From assembly GCF_900090225.1 (NCBI RefSeq), contig NZ_FMHY01000002.1, positions 5,580,001 to 5,644,000 on the forward strand: a stretch of 64,000 nucleotides of DNA, read 5' to 3'. Shown here in pieces: positions 48,071-56,857 of the stretch; positions within the stretch are counted from its first letter, which is position 1; the number at the start of each line of letters is the position of its first letter. The DNA comes from Micromonospora eburnea. Its GTDB lineage: Bacteria; Actinomycetota; Actinomycetes; Mycobacteriales; Micromonosporaceae. A model generated the notes under the pieces. That model was given only the letters and a program-made list of their open reading frames with translations, was not told the origin of the DNA and did no database searches. The translations under genes were made by a program, and so were the position numbers.

Positions 48071-48574
48071 TCAGTGGAGGATCTTGTCGAGCATCGCGCG
48101 GGACGTCTGTTCGTACTTGTCCAGATCCCAGTCGAAGCTGCTCAGGTTCATGGTGTAGCTGCCGGCTTTGCTGATGACGACGATCTCGGCCCCGATGTCC
48201 TTCACCGCGATGTAGCCCTTGTCGACGTTCTGGAGCTCGGTCACCCGCTTGAAGGTCTCTCCGGCGTTGCTGCGCTGATAGTCGTAGGTGAGGGCGCCGC
48301 TGCTCGACGTCGACATGGTGATCGTCACCATGGCGATCCCTTCCTTGTCACGCCACAGGCAGTGCCCGTCGTCGTGCATCTCCTGCCCGACCAGCTCGGA
48401 GACCTGCTCGGCGGTGAAGGGGCACTGGGGCACCGTCTCGTTGGCCACGCCGTCCCCGGTCGTCGAGGAATCGTCCGACGACGAACCGCTGCTGTTCGAC
48501 TCGGCTGCGGTGCCCCCGCAGGCGGTCACGGCAAACAGGATCAGGCCCGCTAGCGGGGCGAGCACGCGGCGCAT
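48071..48574 (-). CDS. Lipoprotein, DUF3558-like
   Basis: 167 residues from the ATG at 48574 (AGAGGAGA seven bases upstream). The signal peptide ends in a lipobox, AVTACGGT, so the protein is anchored to the outer face of the membrane. After a Ser/Asp-rich spacer, PQCPFTAEQVSELVGQEMHDDGHCLWRDKEG has the two Cys of the DUF3558/LpqB-like lipoproteins; the C-terminal part (YIAVKDIGAEIVVISKAGSYTMNLS) is beta-rich. It is the first gene after the promoter copy B, about 330 bases downstream. It may contact the kinase ectodomain or be part of the secretion machinery. Confidence 0.8.
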   Translation of the reverse strand: MRRVLAPLAGLILFAVTACGGTAAESNSSGSSSDDSSTTGDGVANETVPQCPFTAEQVSELVGQEMHDDGHCLWRDKEGIAMVTITMSTSSSGALTYDYQRSNAGETFKRVTELQNVDKGYIAVKDIGAEIVVISKAGSYTMNLSSFDWDLDKYEQTSRAMLDKILH

Positions 48575-48899
48575 GGGTTCTCCTCTGGGAAGGTCACGCT
48601 TCGAACGCCAGTCAGGTAAGGGCCACGGCATGCCGGGCGAGGTCCCTCGGCTCCCGCGGCCTCCCGGTCATGATCTGATGGCGGTAGGGCAGGAGCCATC
48701 CGTGGCAGCACGGAAGAATCCGCTCACCGGCTCGTCAGGCCCGCGGCACCGGCCGACCTGGCGCCACCGGCAGCCGGTGTCGATCCGCCGGACCCGCCGC
48801 CGCGGCAACTCCCCCGAATCTGTGTCATCGATCCCCCTCTGACGCGAACCGGCCGCCCCACACGATTCCGCCCTCACGGACGGCCGGCGGCACACGCCG
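48575..48899. other. 5' leader/intergenic of the lipoprotein gene
   Basis: 325 bases between the lipoprotein start and promoter element B. No convincing gene or hairpin is visible; short Arg-rich reading frames here look like shadows. If transcription starts at element B, this would be a long 5' untranslated region of about 330 bases and might hide a regulatory RNA or a small peptide gene. Confidence 0.4.
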
Positions 48900-48956
48900 C
48901 GTCCACTCGACCAGTCTGATCGGCCGGCTTCGGAAGTCGTTCAGGAATTGTTCAGG
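48900..48956 (-). promoter_or_regulatory. Type VII locus promoter element, copy B (inverted)
   Basis: Read on the minus strand it contains CCTGAAC-AATT-CCTGAAC (48956-48939), CCGAAGCCGGC, GATCAGACTG and GTGGACG, the same blocks as copy A at 35705-35767 with about 80% identity over the full length. It points toward the lipoprotein-LemA-DUF2207-EspG-WXG100 unit, so the two converging operons are bracketed by the same control sequence. Confidence 0.78.
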
Positions 48957-49076
48957 CGGACGGGTGCAGCCGCGTGGGGAGGGACATCGGCGGGCTCGGC
49001 AGCCACGACGTACGCGGTGGCTCGCCGGGTCAGAGCGGCGGTCGTCCACGTCGGGGAAGAAGAGGCCGGACCTGGC

Positions 49077-49721
49077 CTAGGAGCCGAGGTACCGCAGGAT
49101 CGCCAAGACCCGGCGACTGTAGCCGGTCACGTGGGACAGGTCGAGCTTGTCGAAAATGGTGTTGATGTGTTTCTCGACCGCACTCTGCGACACGTGTAGG
49201 CGTTCGGCGATGGCGGCGTTGGTGTGCCCCTGAGCCATGTGATGCAGTACGTCGCGTTCGCGAGCAGTCAGGCGGTTGAGCGGGTCGGTGTGGCTGGTGG
49301 CGGACAAGAGTTGCCGGACGACCTCGGGGTCGAGCGCCGTGGCACCGGCGGCGACACGGTCGAGCGCGTCGAGGAAGTCCTCGACCTGGGCTACCCGGTC
49401 CTTCAGGACGTAACCGACGCCTTCGGACCGGTCGGCGAGAAGTTTGGCGGCGTAGCGTTTCTCGACGTACTGGGACAGGACGAGTACGGCGATGCGCGGC
49501 CAGCGGCGGCGGATCTCCAGCGCGGCCCGCAGTCCGTCGTCGGTGTTGGTGGGCGGCATACGGACGTCGGTGACGACGGCATCGGGGTGGTGCTGCTCGA
49601 CGGCGGTGACGAGCTGGTCGGCATCCGCGACGGCGGCCACCACGAGGTGCCCCTCGTCGGCGAGGAGGCGGGCCAGCCCTTCACGGAGCAGGGTGGAGTC
49701 TTCGGCGAGGACTATGCGCAT
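49077..49721 (-). CDS. NarL/LuxR-family response regulator
   Basis: 214 residues. The receiver domain has RIVLAEDSTLLREGLARLL, the phospho-Asp in AVVTDVRMPPTN and the K in GVGYVLKDRVAQ. The LuxR HTH is LTARERDVLHHMAQGHTNAAIAERLHVSQSAVEKHINTIFDKL. Its start overlaps the end of the kinase gene by 10 bases (TGA within the start region), so they are coupled. It lies just beyond promoter element B of the type VII locus and is a candidate regulator of it, but no direct evidence links them. Confidence 0.94.
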   Translation of the reverse strand: MRIVLAEDSTLLREGLARLLADEGHLVVAAVADADQLVTAVEQHHPDAVVTDVRMPPTNTDDGLRAALEIRRRWPRIAVLVLSQYVEKRYAAKLLADRSEGVGYVLKDRVAQVEDFLDALDRVAAGATALDPEVVRQLLSATSHTDPLNRLTARERDVLHHMAQGHTNAAIAERLHVSQSAVEKHINTIFDKLDLSHVTGYSRRVLAILRYLGS

Positions 49722-50887
49722 GGCAGTTCCACCCGGATCGTCGTCGGGCCGCCGGCTGGGCTGTGCAGGTCGAACTGACCGTCGAGCGCGGCGACCCGGC
49801 GCACCAGCCCCTGTAGGCCGCTGCCGTGTGGATCGGCGCCGCCGGGGCCGTCGTCACGCACGTACATCTCGATTCTTGTGTCCTGCGCCTCGATCTCGAT
49901 GGTGATCAGGGCGGCTCGGGCGTGTTTGGTGGCGTTGGTGATCGCTTCACAGGCAACGAAATACAGCACGGTCTCGATCGATCGGGCGGGCCGGACCGCG
50001 ACGTCGTAGCTGATTTTGACGGGGGTCGCCGACCGTTGCGCCACCATGTTCAGCACCTCGTCCAGGGTGGTGTGGTCGAGCGCGGAGGGATATACCCGCC
50101 AGGCCACGTCCCGCAGGTCGTCGACGGCGCGCTGCGCGTCCTCGTGCGCCTGCGCAAGAAGTTCGCGCACCTTGTCGGGGTCGCGGGTGCGTCGCGCGCG
50201 GCCCAGCAACATGCCGAGGGCGACGAGGTGTTGCTGAAGCCCGTCATGAAGGTCACGTTCGATGCGCTGGCGCTCGGCGTCGACCGCGGCGATGACGCCG
50301 GCTCGGCTGAGAGACAGCTCGCTGATCCGCTGTTGCAGCGCCGCTCGTGTGCTGGATTCGAGCAGGCCGCGGGCCAGCCACCGGTCCAGGGTGGCCACGC
50401 TGGCTATCGCCTGTAGGTTCACCACCAGCAGGGTCGCCCCGATGAGCACTTGCACCAGGAAATCGGCCGTGGTCATGGTGCCCACGACGAAGGAGCGCAC
50501 CACGATGGCGGCGAGCACGGCACCGACCACGAGCAGGCCGGAGGTGAGCACGCCGAGCGCCGCCGGTAGGAGCCGGGCGGCGAGATAACCGAGCACACGC
50601 GGTCCGCTCGCCCGGATCGGCGGCGGGGCTGGTTCCGAGGCGATGACGGCCAGGCGACGCCGTTCCCACCTGGCGATGCGTTGAGCAGACCGGACGGTGC
50701 TGGCGCTGATGCGGCGGCGAGCCGCCGGGGCCGGCGAGACCGCGACCACGACGAGCCCGGCGACGGCCAGGAACAGCAACTCGGCCGCAGCGGTGAGGGC
50801 GCCGACTGCCACGCCCGCCACCGGCCGGCCCCAGCGAGCCACAGCGCCGACCCACAACCGCCGACCATGCGCCGCGCGCTCCGCCAC
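49712..50887 (-). CDS. Sensor histidine kinase (HisKA_3)
   Basis: 391 residues from a GTG at 50887. Two or three pairs of hydrophobic segments occupy about 15-50 and 100-165 (VAVGALTAAAELLFLAVAGLVVVAV, LAARLLPAALGVLTSGLLVVGAVLAAIVV, FLVQVLIGATLLVVNLQAIASV). The phospho-acceptor region is RIERDLHDGLQQHLVALGMLLG, and the ATP-binding part has ITNATKHARAALITIEI and GSGLQGLVRRVAALDG. It lacks a large outer domain, so an intramembrane signal is likely. It is the partner of the response regulator it overlaps. Confidence 0.91.
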   Translation of the reverse strand: MAERAAHGRRLWVGAVARWGRPVAGVAVGALTAAAELLFLAVAGLVVVAVSPAPAARRRISASTVRSAQRIARWERRRLAVIASEPAPPPIRASGPRVLGYLAARLLPAALGVLTSGLLVVGAVLAAIVVRSFVVGTMTTADFLVQVLIGATLLVVNLQAIASVATLDRWLARGLLESSTRAALQQRISELSLSRAGVIAAVDAERQRIERDLHDGLQQHLVALGMLLGRARRTRDPDKVRELLAQAHEDAQRAVDDLRDVAWRVYPSALDHTTLDEVLNMVAQRSATPVKISYDVAVRPARSIETVLYFVACEAITNATKHARAALITIEIEAQDTRIEMYVRDDGPGGADPHGSGLQGLVRRVAALDGQFDLHSPAGGPTTIRVELPCA

Positions 50888-51024
50888 CAGGCCGTCCCTC
50901 CACAGCTCTCACGTCGTCTCGGGTTGAGGGCGGTCACGGGCACCGCGTGGCCCGGCCGCCCACCCAACCTACCTATCGACCACCGGCGGCTTTCATGACC
51001 TGCGTGTCGACCCCGCCGTCGGCA

Positions 51025-51882
51025 TCACCAGCCGTCCTCCGCGCGGCGCGGGGTTCCGTACAGGGTGCCGCGTACGGCCTGGGCCGGGTTGGCGACCCCG
51101 GAGTGCCCGTACCGTTCGACCCGCGTGCCCGGCCGGTACGGTTCGGGCTCGGCCACTGGGGCGCGCAGCAGTGCCGGCTCGTGCGGCGCCGCTTCGTGTG
51201 CCGTCGCCGACCGCCTCCGACGCGTCCTGATCAGGCGGGAGACGACGAAATACCCCACAGCGAGCGCGCAGACCGCGATGACAATCTTCTGGAACGTCCC
51301 GGCATACGCCTCGACGGAGGGCCAGTTCTCCCCGAGCAGGTAGCCGGCCATCACGAACACGGTGTTCCAGATCAGGCTGCCGAGGGTGGTGTAGAGCAGG
51401 AACGTGGCGATCGGCATCCGCTCCACACCGGCCGGAATGGAGATCAGGCTACGAAAAATCGGGATCATCCGGCCAAAGAAGACGGTTTTCACCCCGTGGC
51501 GGACGAACCACGCCTCCGTCCGGTCGATGTCGCTCAGCTTCACCAGCGGCAGCCGCGCCGCGATTGCGCGGACCCGGTCCCGCCCGAACACGACGCCGAC
51601 GTAGTACAGCGCCACCGCGCCCAGCACCGAGCCGACGGTGGTCCACACAATCGCGGCGAAGAGGTTCATCCTGCCCTGACTGGCGACGAACCCCGCCAGC
51701 GGCAGGATCACCTCGCTCGGGATCGGCGGGAACAGATTCTCCAACGCGACCGCCAAGCCGGCGCCGGGGGCGCCGAGCCGCTCCGTCAGGTCGGTCACCA
51801 ACCCAACCAGACCACCCTGCGGCGGATCGGACTTCTGGGCCAACAGGCCGGCGTGCATCGATGCGTGCCACAAACTGATCAT
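51025..51882 (-). CDS. DedA family membrane protein
   Basis: 285 residues. The DedA/SNARE-associated core has VALENLFPPIPSEVILPLAGFVASQG, SVLGAVALYYVGVVFGRDRVRAI, and VFFGRMIPIFRSLISIPAGVERMPIATFLLYTTLGSLIWNTVFVMAGYLLG, with re-entrant loops and membrane Glu/Arg pairs. DedA proteins act as lipid scramblases or flippases (undecaprenyl phosphate in UptA/PopT types). The C-terminal 60 residues are an Arg/Pro-rich tail. A TAGCGT box seven bases before the ATG suggests a leaderless transcript. The gene's function in undecaprenyl recycling would fit the neighbouring wall enzymes. Confidence 0.91.
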   Translation of the reverse strand: MISLWHASMHAGLLAQKSDPPQGGLVGLVTDLTERLGAPGAGLAVALENLFPPIPSEVILPLAGFVASQGRMNLFAAIVWTTVGSVLGAVALYYVGVVFGRDRVRAIAARLPLVKLSDIDRTEAWFVRHGVKTVFFGRMIPIFRSLISIPAGVERMPIATFLLYTTLGSLIWNTVFVMAGYLLGENWPSVEAYAGTFQKIVIAVCALAVGYFVVSRLIRTRRRRSATAHEAAPHEPALLRAPVAEPEPYRPGTRVERYGHSGVANPAQAVRGTLYGTPRRAEDGW

Positions 51883-51958
51883 GCCGAAGACGCTATGAAC
51901 TCACCTCGGCCCGAACCATGAGGTCGACCGCCGACCTCAGCCGGCCGACCTCAACGCC

Positions 51959-52004
51959 GGGGTGCGGAAAACCGCACCCCCTCGTCGCGGCGGTTCCCGC
52001 GACG
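51959..52004 (-). terminator. Double hairpin terminator
   Basis: GGGGTGCGG-AAAA-CCGCACCCC (51959-51980) is a perfect 9-bp hairpin and is followed by CGTCGCGG-N6-CCGCGACG (51983-52004). They lie downstream of the serine hydrolase gene and before the DedA promoter, and insulate the two transcription units. Confidence 0.65.
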
Positions 52005-52142
52005 ATGGTCGTGATGCGGTTGCCCAAGGGGTACGTCGTGTGCCGACAATCGCTGGCGGGTGCGAGTCGCGCCCCGCATCGTCGTCCTCGCGCCAGGGTT
52101 GGGCCAACCGATCGAGTAGTCATGGATCCTCGGTATGCCTGC

Positions 52143-52182
52143 CACCGGGCCGTGGGCTTTGGTTACCCGTGTTGGCCCGGTG
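52143..52182 (-). terminator. Hairpin downstream of serine hydrolase gene
   Basis: CACCGGGCC (52143-52151) and GGCCCGGTG (52174-52182) are perfect 9-bp arms around 22 bases, beginning 14 bases past the stop codon. It is a first terminator candidate; the double hairpin at 51959-52004 may be a second. Confidence 0.55.
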
Positions 52183-52195
52183 CAGGCCCCCCGGG

Positions 52196-53347
52196 TTATC
52201 TGGTGATGAGGTCGCGTTCGAGTTGGATGATCGGGTTGATTGTGGTGTCGTAGTTGCTGAGCACGATGGAGGCCCAGTTCAGATCGGGGTAGATGTCCAG
52301 GCGGTTGGCTGCGCCGGGGCCGCTGCCCGAGTGCCCGACGATGCGCCGGTTGTTGAGGATCGTGTTGAGGTAGCCGTACCCGTAGAACTCGACCTGGGCC
52401 GGTGGCTCCGACGGCGGCAGGGCGTGCTTTCCGCTGGTGATGAGGTCGACGAACGCGGGGTTGAGCAGTTTGCCGGCGGTCAGCGCGCGGGCGAAAGCGA
52501 GCAGGTCGGACAGGGTCGAGTAGGCGCCGCCCGCCGGTCCTGTGCTGAACGGCGCATACGGGCTGGTGGCGAAGTCGCCACGGGTGCCGTCGCGTTGCGT
52601 CGAGTACGGTCGGGCGATGGCGTTGTTGGCCAGCACCTGGGGTCGGCCGTAGAAGTCGGTGTGGGCCATTCCGGCGGGTGAGAAGACATGCTGGCGGATG
52701 TAGTCGAAGTACGACTGTCCGGTCACCTTCGCCACGATCGCGCCGAGGACGAAGAAGCCGTCGTTGCTGTACGCGTATCGGGTGCCGGGGGTGAACTGCA
52801 GCGGCGCCTGCCGGATGAGCGCGAGGGTGCCATCCATTACCTCGTCGAAGCTGTTCCAGTCCAGTCCTGGTGGGGTGCCGCCGCCGACGGCGGGCCGGCC
52901 GACGCCCGAGGTGTGGGTGAGCAGTTGGTGGACCGTGACCGTGCCGGCGACCTCGGTGGCGAAGCCGTCGAGGTGGGTGCCGAGGGTGTCGTGGAACGCC
53001 ATCTTGCCCTGCTCGACCAGTTGGGCGATCGCGAGTGCGGTGAAGGTTTTCGTGATGGACGCGAGCCAGAAGACGGTGTCCGGTCGGTTCGGTATGGACT
53101 GGTCCTTGTTGGCCATGCCGTAGGCGCGCACCAGCACCGGTTGACCGTGGTGAGCGATGAGCACGGTTCCGGAGAACATGTCTTGTGCGGCCCGCCCAGC
53201 CACGAACCGGTCGTACGCACCGCCGGGCCGCAGATCCTTCGGCCGTGCGGCATTGGCGGCGCCGGGCGCGGCGACGAGCGCCGTACCGGCCAAGGAGGCG
53301 GCACCTAGCGCGCCGAGGACGGTTCGTCGGGCCATGGGGCGGGTCAT
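52196..53347 (-). CDS. Secreted serine hydrolase, beta-lactamase/DD-peptidase (class C) type
   Basis: 383 residues from the ATG at 53347. The N-terminus TRPMARRTVLGALGAASLAG is a twin-arginine signal with cleavage near ANAARP. Catalytic motifs of the S12 family are SITK (in WLASITKTFTAL), YSN (in TRYAYSNDGFF) and the HxG box GHSGSGPGA. This is the Streptomyces R61/AmpC/EstB type; it could be a DD-carboxypeptidase, esterase or beta-lactamase. Its start overlaps the stop of the DD-carboxypeptidase gene upstream (ATGA). With that gene it may be controlled by the divergent VanRS-like pair. Confidence 0.89.
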   Translation of the reverse strand: MTRPMARRTVLGALGAASLAGTALVAAPGAANAARPKDLRPGGAYDRFVAGRAAQDMFSGTVLIAHHGQPVLVRAYGMANKDQSIPNRPDTVFWLASITKTFTALAIAQLVEQGKMAFHDTLGTHLDGFATEVAGTVTVHQLLTHTSGVGRPAVGGGTPPGLDWNSFDEVMDGTLALIRQAPLQFTPGTRYAYSNDGFFVLGAIVAKVTGQSYFDYIRQHVFSPAGMAHTDFYGRPQVLANNAIARPYSTQRDGTRGDFATSPYAPFSTGPAGGAYSTLSDLLAFARALTAGKLLNPAFVDLITSGKHALPPSEPPAQVEFYGYGYLNTILNNRRIVGHSGSGPGAANRLDIYPDLNWASIVLSNYDTTINPIIQLERDLITR

Positions 53348-54936
53348 CGAGGGCTCCTCGCGAGGGTTTCGTAGATGACGGTGGCGATCTCGGCCATTGC
53401 CTCCTGGGCCTGGTCGCCAAGGCTGCGGACAGCCTCGAACGTCGTTTCCTGTCTCATGAACTGGGCGAAGGTGAGCCACCGGCGGTCCGGCAGCTCGATG
53501 TACCCGGCGAGGGCCTTGTGGAGCAGGGCACCGCCGGTGGGGGTAGCCAGGCCACCGGTGCCGGTCTTGGCGAAGACGTGGCCCGCCGCCGGGGAGTTCG
53601 GCTGGTTACCGGCGATGGAGCCGTCGCTGCCCATGATGGGCAGCGCTTGGCGGTACTGCGCGAAGTACGGCCGCCGTTTGATGTGGGTCAGGAACCGGAT
53701 GAAGGTGTTCGCGGTGTAGCTGCCCTCGGCCGCTCCGGCCAGGTCGGGATCGAGCCCGGCCGCGCGGAACAGTTGGCGGAGGTACTGCTCGTAGGTCGCC
53801 TTCGGGGTAACGCTGTCGCGGCCCGCGACCGCGCCCACCAGATACGGGAACGTGACGGTGTGCACGTTCGAGCTGACCTTGAGCATGACCTTCACCTGTT
53901 CCGCCAGCGGCGGCGACACGTGCTCGGCCAGTCGGGCACCCCGCCACCCGGTCGGGGCCGCCTCGATACCGCCCCCGACCGTTACGCCCAGGGCGTGCAG
54001 CGCTTCGGCGAGCACGGTCCCCGCGAACCGCGTCGGGCTCGGCACGAAGTACGCGACAAATCGCGGTTGGGCACCCAGCGGGATGTCGCCGATGACCGTC
54101 ACGGTACGGCTGCCGTCGGCGTTCGTGACGTCGTCGCCGAAGGCGAGCGGCCGTGCTGGCCCGGATGCCGGCACCGTGGTCACCTGGCTGACGAAGCGCA
54201 GGTAGCCGGTCTGCGGGACCGCCCGCACGATACCGGAGGCACCGGCAGCGCCGCCGGGGGTCACGACGGCGTGCACGACATGGTCGTTGACCATCATCGG
54301 CGACACCGTGATCCGCGTATCGCCCATGAAGACGCCTTCCTGCGCCTCCCGGAACAGCGACGCGTCCACCAGGATCTGACCCTCGACGCGCCGTACGCCA
54401 GCGGCGGCGACCTGCCCGGCCAGGTCACGGATCTCCCGCAACGGGTCCGGCAACGGGACCCCACCCGGGTAGGTGGGATCCGGGTCCGGCAGGTACAGCG
54501 TGCCGTCCGGCCGGCGACGGCCCGACAGCAGCAGGTCGCCACCGGCGACCAACACCAGGTCACCCCGGAGCACACCACGCACCACCGGCCCAGTTCGGTA
54601 GACCCGGGTCCGGAACCGGTGATTCGGCCCGAGCGCCTCGAACGCGGTACCAGCGACGAAGACCTTGAACGACGAAGCGGCCACGAACAACTCGTCCGGG
54701 CGCAACGCATACACGACATCGCCGGTGTCCGCAGCGGCGAACGCCATGCCCCAGCGCGAGCCCGCGAACGCAGGCCGCTCGATGATTGCCTGGATCCCCG
54801 CCGCCAGCTCCGACCCGGTCGGCGTGCTATTCACGGATCCGGCGTAGGCCGCTCCACCGGGCGCAAGCACCCCGCCCGCCGCGAGCGGGACCGCACCCAA
54901 CATTCCGAGCACAGCTCTCCTGGATGGCTGCGTCAA
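53344..54936 (-). CDS. dacB: PBP4-type D-alanyl-D-alanine carboxypeptidase/endopeptidase
   Basis: 530 residues from a TTG at 54936 with AAGGAG six bases upstream. A twin-arginine-like signal (SRRAVLGMLGAVPLAAGG) leads to an S13 peptidase. Active-site motifs are SSFK (in FVAASSFKVFVAG), SSN (in LKVSSNVHTVTF) and KTG (in VFAKTGTGGLATP). The long insertions between SxxK and SxN are standard for DacB. The enzyme trims or cleaves peptidoglycan stem peptides outside the membrane. It is divergent from the VanR-like regulator gene 110 bases away, so it is a likely target. Confidence 0.91.
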   Translation of the reverse strand: MTQPSRRAVLGMLGAVPLAAGGVLAPGGAAYAGSVNSTPTGSELAAGIQAIIERPAFAGSRWGMAFAAADTGDVVYALRPDELFVAASSFKVFVAGTAFEALGPNHRFRTRVYRTGPVVRGVLRGDLVLVAGGDLLLSGRRRPDGTLYLPDPDPTYPGGVPLPDPLREIRDLAGQVAAAGVRRVEGQILVDASLFREAQEGVFMGDTRITVSPMMVNDHVVHAVVTPGGAAGASGIVRAVPQTGYLRFVSQVTTVPASGPARPLAFGDDVTNADGSRTVTVIGDIPLGAQPRFVAYFVPSPTRFAGTVLAEALHALGVTVGGGIEAAPTGWRGARLAEHVSPPLAEQVKVMLKVSSNVHTVTFPYLVGAVAGRDSVTPKATYEQYLRQLFRAAGLDPDLAGAAEGSYTANTFIRFLTHIKRRPYFAQYRQALPIMGSDGSIAGNQPNSPAAGHVFAKTGTGGLATPTGGALLHKALAGYIELPDRRWLTFAQFMRQETTFEAVRSLGDQAQEAMAEIATVIYETLARSPR

Positions 54937-55046
54937 CGCAATCTCCTTCCGTAGGCAACAGCGATGACTTCTACCGGCCGGCGGATATCGGGAGCAGATG
55001 ATCGAGCCATACCCAATCCATATGTGGCTGCTGGGAAACTGGGCCG

Positions 55047-55703
55047 ATGCGGGTACTGCTGGTCGAAGACGAACAGCCACTGGCCGGCTACATCGCCGCC
55101 GGGCTACGCAAGCACGGCTGCGCCGTAGACATCGCCCTGGACGGCCAGACCGCCCTCGACAAGCTCGACCTCACCCCGTACGACGTCGTCGTGCTGGACC
55201 GGGACCTGCCGGTGGTCCACGGGGACACCGTCTGCCGGCGGTTGGCCGAGCGCGGCACGTCACGCATCCTCATGCTCACCGCCTCCGGCGCGGTCGAAGA
55301 CCGCGTGGACGGGCTCACCCTCGGAGCCGACGACTACCTGGGCAAGCCGTTCGCGTTCACCGAACTCGTCGCCCGTGTGCGCGCCCTGGCCCGGCGCATC
55401 GGCACCGCCCGACCACCGGTCCTGCGCGCCGCCGACCTGCTGCTCGACCCAGCCCGCCGCACCGCTGAACGCGGCGGCCGGCTGCTGCACCTGACCCCGA
55501 AGGAGTTCGGCGTACTAGAGCAGCTCCTTGCGGCCGGCGGCGCTGTGGTCAGCGCCGAGGCCCTGCTGGACAAGGTGTGGGACGAACACACCGACCCGTT
55601 CACCAACGCCGTTCGGATCACCGTCGGCACGCTGCGCCGCAAGCTCGGTGAACCACCGGCCATCGAAACCGTGACCGGCGCCGGCTACCGGATCGGACCG
55701 TGA
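55047..55703 (+). CDS. OmpR-family response regulator (VanR-like)
   Basis: 218 residues from the ATG at 55047. The receiver has RVLLVEDEQPLAGYIAAGL, the phospho-Asp region VVVLDRDLPVVHGDTVC and LGKPFAFTELVARVRAL; the C-terminal winged helix reads LTPKEFGVLEQLLAAGGAVVSAEALLDKVWDEHTDPFTNAVRITVGTLRRKL. VanR/CseB-type regulators control wall genes. Its stop overlaps the kinase's GTG (GTGA). It is divergent from the DD-carboxypeptidase/serine hydrolase unit, which may be its regulon. Confidence 0.94.
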   Translation: MRVLLVEDEQPLAGYIAAGLRKHGCAVDIALDGQTALDKLDLTPYDVVVLDRDLPVVHGDTVCRRLAERGTSRILMLTASGAVEDRVDGLTLGADDYLGKPFAFTELVARVRALARRIGTARPPVLRAADLLLDPARRTAERGGRLLHLTPKEFGVLEQLLAAGGAVVSAEALLDKVWDEHTDPFTNAVRITVGTLRRKLGEPPAIETVTGAGYRIGP

Positions 55704-56857
55704 CGGTGCGGCTCAGCGCCCGCAGCCGGCTCGCGTTGCTGCACACCGGCCTGGTCCTTGCCGCCGGTGCCGTACTGGTCACGCTTACCTACGTGCTGAT
55801 GCGCCGCAACCTCAACGACCGGCCAAGGATGCTCGCTATCACCGGTTCACCCGATGCCGCGTCGCCGGTCCCGGCCGATGGCCTCGCGGCCCTGGAGACC
55901 GTCGACCGGCTGCACGCCGGGACACTTTCGCAACTGCTGACCCAGTCACTCATAGCGCTCGCGATCGTCACCGTGCTCGCGGCCGTACTCGGCTGGCTGC
56001 TAGCCGGACGGGTGCTGCGGCCGATCCGCGCCATATCCGACACCGCCCAACGGCTATCGGCGGAGAACCTCTCCGAACGGGTCCCCGTCACCACACCCGC
56101 AGACGAACTCGCCATGCTGGCCCAAACCATCAACGGCATGCTCGACCGCATCCAGTCCGGCATCGCCGAGCGGGACAAGCTGCTGCACAGTCTGCGCATG
56201 TTCGTCGCCAACGCCGCCCACGAACTGCGCACACCCCTGACCACCATGCGCACCGCCATCGACGTAACCCTCGACGGTCAGCCCTCCACCGAAGAGTTCC
56301 TCGTCATGGCCGGCGACGTGCGCACCGCGGTCGAACACAGCCAACGCACCCTCGACGGCCTGCTCACCCTGGCCCGCAGCCACACCGGGCCCAGCAGGCA
56401 ACACCCCATGGACCTCGCCGACGTCGTGGCCGGGATCATCGACTCAGTAAAGGAAAAGGCGGATACCCAGCATGTCGAGCTGCGCACCGACCTGCGCCCC
56501 GCCCCACTCACGGGTGATCCCGTCCTGATCGACCGCATGGTCACCAACCTCGTCGACAACGCCATCCGCTACAACGAAACCGGCGGCAGCATCGCCATCA
56601 CCACCGACACCGCAGCGGGACACGCCCAACTGAGTATCACCAACACGGGCCAGCGCGTCGAACCCGGCACCGCGAACCAGATCTTCGAACCCTTTGTCCG
56701 AGGAATCGCCAACCAGCCACGAATCGACGGCGGAGCCGGGCTCGGCCTGTCCATCGTGAGCGCCGTCGTCAACGCCCACCACGGGCAACTATCCAGCAAC
56801 GCACCCGAAACCGGCGGACTGGGCATAATTATCCGTATCCCCACACGGTTCCGCTAG
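55700..56857 (+). CDS. Sensor histidine kinase (VanS-like)
   Basis: 385 residues from a GTG overlapping the regulator. The N-terminal helix (LALLHTGLVLAAGAVLVTLTYVLM) and a second helix (LLTQSLIALAIVTVLAAVLGWLLAGRVL) bracket a short ~55-residue outer loop. A HAMP domain follows, then the HisKA phosphorylation site FVANAAHELRTPLTTMRTAIDV and an HATPase with TNLVDNAIRYNETGG and GGAGLGLSIVSAVVNAHHG. It is of the vancomycin/beta-lactam-sensing type. With the OmpR regulator it should respond to cell-wall stress. Confidence 0.93.
   Translation: MTVRLSARSRLALLHTGLVLAAGAVLVTLTYVLMRRNLNDRPRMLAITGSPDAASPVPADGLAALETVDRLHAGTLSQLLTQSLIALAIVTVLAAVLGWLLAGRVLRPIRAISDTAQRLSAENLSERVPVTTPADELAMLAQTINGMLDRIQSGIAERDKLLHSLRMFVANAAHELRTPLTTMRTAIDVTLDGQPSTEEFLVMAGDVRTAVEHSQRTLDGLLTLARSHTGPSRQHPMDLADVVAGIIDSVKEKADTQHVELRTDLRPAPLTGDPVLIDRMVTNLVDNAIRYNETGGSIAITTDTAAGHAQLSITNTGQRVEPGTANQIFEPFVRGIANQPRIDGGAGLGLSIVSAVVNAHHGQLSSNAPETGGLGIIIRIPTRFR

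Noticed and set aside
48639..49199. Small Arg-rich open frames between the lipoprotein and response regulator genes
   Set aside because: They have no ribosome site or recognisable pattern and overlap the promoter repeat.
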